In this document: piece by piece, positions 1 to 4,718 of the stretch
Layout of the letters: each line of letters starts with the position of its first letter
Position numbering within the stretch: position 1 is the first letter of the stretch
NCBI GenBank assembly: GCA_026786125.1
Contig: JAJAYU010000390.1
Location: 1-6,378, forward strand
Source: Chamaesiphon sp.
GTDB taxonomy: Bacteria; Cyanobacteriota; Cyanobacteriia; Cyanobacteriales; Chamaesiphonaceae
Length of the DNA: 6,378 nucleotides
Direction of reading: 5' to 3'
Translations under genes and position numbers: made by a program
The notes under the pieces: generated by a model
The model's database searches: none
Told to the model about the DNA's origin: nothing
The model's input: only the letters and a program-made list of their open reading frames with translations

Positions 1-309
1 GTTGAGTAGTTGCTTGGAAAATTCCAATGGATCGATATAAGCATCATTTGGGGTATACAATCCGCCATAATACGATCCAGCTAAGTTCTCCAGACATGGA
101 TCGATATTCTTGAGTTCTTGCTGTTTTATTCTCCTTGTTTCAATCCCATTTTGGGCTAAAAAAGCCATCCATTCATCATTGCCATTAAAACTTGACTCTG
201 ATGAATATAGAACAATTTTACCATTCTTTTGAATTTGAATATCTGGCAGCTCGTAGCAGATCTCCTCAAATCCAGATGCACTAAGAAGACATATTTCATG
301 CAGTCTTGT
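1..309 (-). pseudogene. DadA-like FAD-dependent amino-acid oxidoreductase, internal fragment
   Basis: The minus strand is open for 103 codons from 309 to 1 and runs off the left edge. The translation begins TRLHEICLLSASGFEEICYE and contains NGIETRRIKQQELKNIDPCL, followed by a block with GSYYGGLYTPNDAYIDPLEF. This order resembles the middle of DAO-superfamily flavoenzymes (D-amino acid dehydrogenase DadA, glycine oxidase ThiO): a helix, a strand ending in a 'G.ivLyss' pattern, an 'El..idP.l' motif, and then the 'G.Y.P.D..idP..f...L' motif. Such enzymes oxidatively deaminate amino acids. The N-terminal Rossmann segment with GxGxxG, expected roughly 90-100 residues upstream, is absent because the insertion sequence begins at 311. 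The fragment is therefore broken at its 5' end, and the window hides its 3' end. An ATG inside the IS end (318-316) is in frame, so a truncated product could be made, but it could not bind FAD normally. Family assignment is by remembered motif pattern, not by a search; substrate is unknown. Confidence 0.72.
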
Positions 310-310
310 T

Positions 311-338
311 GGGAGCATAACACTTTTGCGATGAGTAT
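311..338 (+). repeat. Left terminal inverted repeat of the IS
   Basis: The 28 bases are the exact reverse complement of 1501-1528. The match continues imperfectly to about 347 (34 of 37 positions). Read outward on the minus strand it ends in ATGCTCCC, giving a start codon at 318-316. A palindrome, AGTATAAATACT, lies at its inner edge (334-345). Confidence 0.93.
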
Positions 339-405
339 AAATACTCATTGAGAGGAGATCGATACTTAGAGGATAATTAAAGCTATCAAAAATGGCCGAA
401 AAATA

Positions 406-1484
406 ATGACTCCAGAACAAACAAGAAAACTGAAAGAATACTCTAGAGCAATTGCCGACATATTATATACAGAGGGAGAATTAGACGAAAAACCAACGCT
501 AGAAAGCATAGAAAAAATAATTCAGGGGCAGATTCAGCAGCACGTTAGTCCAGAAATTGCGGCTTTTTTTTTAAGAAATCAACAGGAACAACAGCAGGCA
601 AAACCAGAAAACTCACCAGTACATTAGGGATCTTAGAAATCAGTGGTAAACAAGCAAAAATATTGGGAGTAAAGCCAAGTACAAGAATGAGTCCACATTT
701 GGAACAAAGTTGTCTGAGATTGAGTGCCAATATGTCATACGAGCAGACGGCAGTAGACTTAGAATACATCACCGGAGTCCAAAGCAATGCGATGTCGCAA
801 CAAAGATTAGTCCATCGACAAGAGTTTCAATTGCCAGTGGTGACAGCACTAATTGAAGAATTATGTGTAGATGGAGGGAAAGTCAGATTAAGAACAGACA
901 AAGGACTTGAATGCGCCTATAAAGACTATAAAGCGATGCAGACAAACCAAGGATTAATCGCTACTTATCAAGATAATATGGGGCTGATTAATTGGGTTAA
1001 CAGTCAACAACAAGCAGCGATTGTTACTTGTCTGGGAGATGGACATGATGGGATTTGGAATATTATCGGTTTAGTCGCACCAACTCGACAACGCCGAGAA
1101 ATCTTGGACTGGTATCACCTCATTGAAAATCTGAATAAAGTTGGAGGTTCCCAGCGACGAATCAATGAGGCAGAAGCTTATTTATGGCAGGGAGAGGTGG
1201 AAAGAACGAAACAGCTTTTTATAAATCTGACCAAGAAAACAGCACAGAATTTCTGTGTGTATCTCACCAAACACCAAGAACGAATTGTTAATTACCAGGC
1301 TCTCCAGTCCAAGAAAATCTGTTCAATTGGCTCTGGGGCTGTAGAATCAGCCATCAAGCAAATTGGTCGGCGGATTAAAATTTCTGGAGCACAATGGAAT
1401 GAGCGAAATGTGCCACAGGTTTTGGCGCATCGAGTAGCTTATTTGAATGGAATGATTGGGGTTAATCTAAAAACCGCAGCTTAA
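406..1484 (+). CDS. ISKra4-family (ISMich2 group) transposase, made by -1 frameshifting
   Basis: DDE transposase that would cut and join the IS ends. The first frame (406-627, 73 codons, start MTPEQTRKLKEY) is the N-terminal helical region. The second frame is open from about 570 to the TAA at 1482-1484 and has no good start of its own near its beginning. The frames meet at nine T's (564-572), which contain the -1 slippery heptamer T TTT TTA at 567-573. Slipping there joins ...EIAAFFL to KKSTGTTAGK... and gives about 359 residues. Likely catalytic residues in the fused numbering are D156 (in LCVDGGKVRL), D212 (in CLGDGHDGIWN) and E314 (in GSGAVESAIKQIGRR); the 'DWYH' motif follows the second Asp. 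The N-terminal and catalytic patterns match cyanobacterial ISKra4 transposases. No Shine-Dalgarno sequence precedes ATG 406; a four-codon ORF (392-406) overlaps it as TAATG. Without frameshifting only the 73-residue peptide is made, which would keep transposition low. Confidence 0.88.
564..573 (+). promoter_or_regulatory. Programmed -1 frameshift site in the transposase
   Basis: Nine T's followed by A. In the initiating frame the codons are GCT TTT TTT TTA, so T TTT TTA (567-573) is a canonical X XXY YYZ heptamer. A -1 slip gives TTT AAG AAA and enters the long open frame that carries the catalytic residues. RNA-polymerase slippage on the T run could have the same effect. I saw no convincing downstream stem-loop or pseudoknot. 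Confidence 0.82.
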
Positions 1485-1500
1485 ATTATCGTAAGTATAA

Positions 1501-1528
1501 ATACTCATCGCAAAAGTGTTATGCTCCC
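1501..1528 (-). repeat. Right terminal inverted repeat of the IS
   Basis: Exact reverse complement of 311-338. Its outer end reads ATGCTCCC on the plus strand, so it supplies the ATG at 1521-1523 that opens the truncated antiporter frame. The palindrome AGTATAAATACT recurs at its inner edge (1494-1505). Confidence 0.93.
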
Positions 1529-3251
1529 CCTTGCATTGACTTGTGCAGCGGTAGATGATGTGACGGCTTGGTGTTTATTAGCTGTAGCGATCGCGGTGAC
1601 TAGAACTAATAGTATGATTGGTGCTGTGCCGATCATTATCTATTCTGTGCTTTACATTGGGGCAATGTTAACGGTTGGTAGGTGGTTGCTAAAGATTTTA
1701 TCTACTTATTACGATCGGACTGGCAAGCTGTCACAACTGATGCTAGCGGGTATTTATATGGCAGTAGTATTGTCAGCATTGATTACCGAAGCGATCGGGA
1801 TCCACTTGATTTTTGGCGCGTTTTTACTCGGTGCAGCGATGCCAAAAAATTCGAGATTAGTTAGGGAAATTGCTGAGAAGACCGAAGATTTTGTATTGAT
1901 CTTTCTACTACCAGTTTTCTTTGCTTACAGTGGACTAAAGACACAGATTGGTCTTTTAAATAGTCCTGAACTTTGGTTATTATGCTCGGCAGTTCTAGGA
2001 GTTGCAATTGTTGGTAAATATGTTGGTACTTATTATGCAGCGCGGAGTTGTAATCTCAATCGACAGGAAGCTTCTGCCCTCGGCTGGTTGATGAATACGC
2101 GGGGCTTAACGGAATTAATTGTCTTGAATATCGGTTTGGAATTGGGAGTAATTTCACCGATTCTATTTACGATGTTGGTGATTATGGCATTGGTGACTAC
2201 CTTTATGACTTCGCCCCTCTTAGAATGGGCATATCCCAAAAAATCAATCCGACTCCACAGCCAATCAGATCCGGTTCAAGGGTTTGAAAATTCTTCAGGC
2301 AGCGATAATTTAGCATTACAATCTACAACCGAAACAGCACAAATACCAATATCAATTGGTTATCGAATTTTAGTCCCAGTCGCCAATCCCAATACTCAAA
2401 AGGGACTACTACAATTAGCAACATTGATCGCTCAAAACGATCGTCAATCAGCGATAATCAATCCATTAAGCCTAATTGAATTAGAAGAAGATTATCTATT
2501 TCAAAGTACTCCATTTGAGGCAAATCGGCTAATCGATCGCAGATTGCAACAATTAAATACCCTAATTGCTACACTCGAACCGATCGAATCAAGGGCAATA
2601 TTTCAACCAATCGTTCAAATCGGCTATGATGTAGCTCAAAAAACTGCGGTGATTGCGGCACTCGATCAAGCTAATTTGGTATTATTGGGTTGGCATCGTC
2701 CAACATTTACAAACAATCGATTGGGTGGTAGAGTTGCTCAAATGTTGGGAAGTACTCCTGCTGATATGGCGGTATTTATCGATGCAAACGATGATAGTTT
2801 AATTAAGAGATCTAATCAGACTATACTTGTGCCATATACTGCCAATGATCACGATGATCTGGCTGTTGAAATCGCGATTAGAATGCTGTTAAATAATCAA
2901 AATCGACGATTAGAGCTAGTTCAAGTGGTTTCAAATCAGACAAAAGATGGTGAACTTAGTATTGAACTTAATAGTCTCCTCGAAAACTTACCAGCAGAAA
3001 TTTGTGCCAGGATTACGATTTCTACAATCGAAGATATCGATCCAATTCCAAAAATCGTAGAGATTTCTGGTCAGGTAGATCTGACAATTATCGGAATTGG
3101 ACGTGCCTGGGGGCGGAGAAAACCGATCTTCGATCACTATACAGATCGAATCGCCATCCAATGTACTTCCTCACTATTAATTGCCCGTCGTTACAGTCAG
3201 TTTAGCTCTCATCTAAGTTTTGTTCTTGAAGATAATAAAGGTCGTCAATGA
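1521..3251 (+). pseudogene. CPA2 cation:proton antiporter with USP-like tail, 5'-truncated by the IS
   Basis: The 576-residue frame is the C-terminal majority of a Kef/NapA-type monovalent cation/H+ antiporter of the inner membrane. Native homology starts at about residue 4 (LALTCAAVDDVTAW). The first three residues come from the IS end. The acidic pair D12-D13 is the ion-binding motif of the family, normally in about the fifth membrane helix, so the first four or so helices are missing. Later landmarks are present: hydrophobic segments at about 33-57, 73-106, 123-139, 150-171 and 185-232, the PVFFAYSGLKTQ motif (131-142), a lysine in VGKYVG (166) and the GWLMNTRGLTELIVLNIG block (188-205). 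The tail has two regions resembling universal stress protein folds, about 281-422 (start YRILVPVANP; late GRVAQMLGSTPADMAVFI) and 433-557 (start QTILVPYTAN). Transport is unlikely because half of the ion-translocating core is gone. The reading frame has no internal stop, so the break may be recent. The ATG at 1521 has no clear ribosome binding site. The 189-residue protein gene overlaps its stop as ATGA. Confidence 0.85.
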
Positions 3252-3817
3252 AAAGTTTTTCGATTAGATTGATCGGATTATACAGTCTGGCAGTTGCTGG
3301 TGCAATTGTTTTTTTCCAGTTGGTGACTAGTTATGGCGAAGCCAATCTCAAGCCACCAATTCCTGTTGCTGGTAGTTATCTGATTGCTGGACAGAAATTA
3401 CCTGGCTGTCTCCAACACAAAGCCCTTTTGCTTGAACTTCACCAGTCCGGTATTTATCTCAATACCAATCTTATAGTAATCGATGAATTAAAAGAGCTAG
3501 ATATGCTTGAGGCAATTGATCGATTGGGAAAAGCTACCACAACAGATATTCGCCCAACATTTTCTGGCAAGTTATACACTTCTACCCTCCCAAATCAATT
3601 AGATTTAATAGGACTAATACCAACTAAAACCTGTCCGTCACCATCACAATTGCGAGTAACTGGTGTAATTGCATCGACTGATGCACCAATCTACTATCGA
3701 ACGCCACAATTGAAGGGAAAACTCTGGCTCACTAGTCAAGGTTTCACTCAAGCATTTCCAGTTGAATTCACGGGTGTTATCCAAAAGAAAACATCTTCAT
3801 TAATTCAATCCCATTAA
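3248..3817 (+). CDS. Membrane-anchored protein of unknown function, co-transcribed with the antiporter
   Basis: I do not recognise this 189-residue protein. It opens with positively charged residues and one hydrophobic segment (about 8-26, IGLYSLAVAGAIVFFQLV), giving a signal anchor. The remainder, about 160 residues, would face the periplasm or thylakoid lumen. That part is rich in short alternating strands (GKLYTSTLP, SQLRVTGVIAST, GKLWLTSQGF, PVEFTGVIQKK) and has only two cysteines outside the anchor, C54 and C129, which could form a disulfide. The order suggests a small beta-rich domain of the lipocalin or OB kind, but this is inference. Its ATG overlaps the antiporter stop by 4 bp (ATGA), so translation is probably coupled and a role alongside the antiporter is likely. 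With the operon's natural promoter lost, expression would depend on transcription from or through the IS. Confidence 0.72.
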   Translation: MKSFSIRLIGLYSLAVAGAIVFFQLVTSYGEANLKPPIPVAGSYLIAGQKLPGCLQHKALLLELHQSGIYLNTNLIVIDELKELDMLEAIDRLGKATTTDIRPTFSGKLYTSTLPNQLDLIGLIPTKTCPSPSQLRVTGVIASTDAPIYYRTPQLKGKLWLTSQGFTQAFPVEFTGVIQKKTSSLIQSH

Positions 3818-3827
3818 CTATAAGTAA

Positions 3828-4289
3828 TTACTTGCTAATTACTTTGCCTGCTGAATTCACTTGATGCTCGATCAAGACAATTTGACGACGATTTGGGGCG
3901 ATTTTATAACTGTTATCTTCCATCAGACTAGTTTGGGCTTGGGGATCGAAAGAACGACTGAAGTTATGATTGATTTTCTCCGTACGGATCTTGGCATCTT
4001 GCACTTCTGTCTTGAGATGTTGTAATTTACCATGTTGTGCCCAGTTATATCCGATCGAGTTTACCAGCGTCACAATCCCAAACACTGATAAAGCTGAATA
4101 AGTAACTAATTTCATCCCAGCTTCCAAACCCTGACGACGGTGGGCATAAACCGGATTGACTTTCGCTCTCGATCGTTTTCGTGGGGATAATCCTGTTTTA
4201 CTCTGAAACAGATCTAACTGTTGTGATGCAGCGGATCTTCGACGTTGGATCGGTTGTTCTTGTGGCTCGAAAGAATGTTGTGCATTCAT
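3828..4289 (-). CDS. Small single-pass membrane protein with coiled coil, FtsL/DivIC-like topology
   Basis: From ATG 4289 the protein has 153 residues. It has an Arg-rich cytosolic N-terminus (about 1-58, with RRR at 16-18 and RKRSRAK at 37-43), one membrane helix (about 61-80, LVTYSALSVFGIVTLVNSIG), a short heptad-like stretch (about 84-107) and an extracytoplasmic end with NFSRSFDPQAQ and IAPNRRQIVLI. This layout resembles divisome linkers of the FtsL/FtsB/DivIC kind, but I saw no diagnostic motif, so the function is a guess. The frame can be extended to GTG 4319. I prefer ATG 4289 because a TATAAT at 4322-4327 on this strand would start RNA near 4315, past that GTG. No strong Shine-Dalgarno sequence precedes either start. 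The gene converges on the 189-residue protein gene, with 10 bp between the stops. Confidence 0.7.
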   Translation of the reverse strand: MNAQHSFEPQEQPIQRRRSAASQQLDLFQSKTGLSPRKRSRAKVNPVYAHRRQGLEAGMKLVTYSALSVFGIVTLVNSIGYNWAQHGKLQHLKTEVQDAKIRTEKINHNFSRSFDPQAQTSLMEDNSYKIAPNRRQIVLIEHQVNSAGKVISK

Positions 4290-4321
4290 GAAGTTTAGTA
4301 TACCCAATGTAATTTCCACCT

Positions 4322-4327
4322 ATTATA
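4322..4327 (-). promoter_or_regulatory. Probable -10 box of the small membrane protein gene
   Basis: On the minus strand a perfect TATAAT lies 32 bp before ATG 4289. There is no good -35 hexamer; the -35 position falls inside the GAGTTGR heptamer repeat. A second match, TATACT (4298-4303), would give a nearly leaderless transcript from the same ATG. Confidence 0.45.
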
Positions 4328-4335
4328 CAACGTGG

Positions 4336-4387
4336 GAGTTGAGAGTTGAGAGTTGAGAGTTGGGAGTTGGGAGACTGGGGGACTGGG
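4336..4387. repeat. Heptanucleotide tandem repeat (STRR type), GAGTTGR
   Basis: Five in-register copies fill 4336-4370: three GAGTTGA, then two GAGTTGG. They are followed by degenerate units (GAGACTG, GGGGACTGGGG) up to about 4387. Degenerate heptamer arrays like this are common between genes in many cyanobacteria. This one sits just upstream of the TATAAT at 4322-4327, so changes in copy number would alter the -35 spacing. Confidence 0.85.
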
Positions 4388-4423
4388 GAAATCACGGTGT
4401 GAATTAGGCATGTCCAAGATACA

Positions 4424-4459
4424 AAATCTGGGGCGTAGTTTTAATTACGTCCCAGATTT
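4424..4459 (-). terminator. Hairpin downstream of psaM, probable terminator
   Basis: A 14 bp stem (4424-4437 with 4446-4459, one G-T wobble) closes an 8-base loop. The arms are AAATCTGGGGCGTA and TACGTCCCAGATTT. It begins 61 bp after the psaM stop and precedes the opposing sequences of the next minus-strand gene. On the minus strand the 3' arm runs into TTTTGTATCTT, a weak U-rich tail. It could work in either direction or stabilise the psaM mRNA 3' end. Confidence 0.6.
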
Positions 4460-4519
4460 GTAGATAAATAAATAGAATAAACTCAAGCAGCCATGAATAG
4501 AGTTACTTGAGCTAATGAT

Positions 4520-4609
4520 CTACTTGCTCAATTCAGTTGATAGGCGTAATGCCAAGAAACCAGGAATGAGCGCGATTACCAGAGCGACGAATACTTGAGT
4601 ATCAGACAT
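4520..4609 (-). CDS. psaM: Photosystem I reaction centre subunit XII (PsaM)
   Basis: The 29-residue product starts MSDTQVFVALVIALIPGFL and ends ALRLSTELSK. It closely matches PsaM, a single-helix thylakoid membrane subunit of photosystem I that lies near the monomer contact of the trimeric complex and helps bind carotenoid and chlorophyll. The membrane helix covers about residues 6-22. Family members are usually 30-31 residues with a start like MALTDTQ and an end like STELYK. Here the residues between Met and SDTQ are missing and the usual Tyr near the end is Ser. The start is firm: GGAGG (4618-4622 on the minus strand) lies 8 bases before the ATG. The stop is TAG. The frame is open further upstream, but that extension is non-conserved. 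An HLR1 site lies 71-88 bp upstream, and a strong hairpin follows at 4424-4459. Confidence 0.93.
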   Translation of the reverse strand: MSDTQVFVALVIALIPGFLALRLSTELSK

Positions 4610-4632
4610 GAGAGATTCCTCCAAACACAGCG

Positions 4633-4638
4633 ATTTTA
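4633..4638 (-). promoter_or_regulatory. Candidate -10 box of psaM
   Basis: TAAAAT on the minus strand, 24 bp before the psaM ATG. It would give a leader of about 17 bases that still holds the GGAGG ribosome binding site. No -35 consensus is seen at 17 bp, as would fit an activator-dependent promoter. It is a weak match taken alone. Confidence 0.35.
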
Positions 4639-4679
4639 CCTGTTCACAGTTTGCGATAATTTTGGCCAGGACTGGGGAT

Positions 4680-4697
4680 AATGTAACAAAATGTAGA
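4680..4697 (-). promoter_or_regulatory. HLR1 element (RpaB binding site) upstream of psaM
   Basis: On the minus strand the sequence is TCTACATT-TT-GTTACATT. The HLR1 consensus is two (G/T)TTACA(T/A)(T/A) repeats separated by two bases. The promoter-proximal half matches fully and the distal half has one mismatch (C for T). HLR1 is bound by the response regulator RpaB, which activates photosystem I genes in low light when the site lies just upstream of the core promoter. With a start near 4626 the element would cover about -54 to -71, the activating position. It also ends only 22 bp before the protease start on the other strand. Confidence 0.72.
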
Positions 4698-4718
4698 AAG
4701 TAATTGGAGATCGGCTGA

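Larger units (their letters stand above)
311..1528 (+). mobile_element. ISMich2-like insertion sequence (ISKra4 family), complete
   Basis: This 1218 bp element is bounded by perfect 28 bp inverted repeats (311-338 and 1501-1528), each starting GGGAGCATAACAC from the outside. It encodes one transposase split over two frames. ISMich2-group members are short elements of about 1.2-1.4 kb with a frameshifted transposase and usually make an 8 bp target duplication. No duplication is visible here: the 8 bases outside the left end are GTCTTGTT and those outside the right end are CCTTGCAT. The flanks belong to two unrelated genes, so this copy probably sits at a recombination junction. All coding signals look intact, so the element may be active. 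Confidence 0.9.

Noticed and set aside
663..1484. Second transposase frame as a separate gene starting at TTG 663
   Set aside because: The frame is open from about 570 with transposase-like sequence before 663, and a slippery heptamer links it to the upstream frame.
303..1536. Target-site duplication around the IS
   Set aside because: The outer 8 bases, GTCTTGTT and CCTTGCAT, share only a short CTTG out of register, even when the ends are shifted by one or two bases.
3822..3833. Palindrome AAGTAATTACTT between the convergent stops as a terminator
   Set aside because: It is a 12 bp AT-rich palindrome with no loop and no T tract; it would not form a stable RNA hairpin.
4290..4319. GTG 4319 as the start of the small membrane protein
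   Set aside because: It lies only 3 bp from the TATAAT box, upstream of the expected RNA start, and has no ribosome binding site; ATG 4289 fits better.
4336..4387. CRISPR-like array
   Set aside because: The units are contiguous 7-mers without spacers, so this is a simple tandem repeat.
4482..4511. CTCAAG/CTTGAG inverted repeat just after psaM as its terminator
   Set aside because: Only a 6 bp stem with an 18-base loop; the 14 bp hairpin at 4424-4459 is far stronger.
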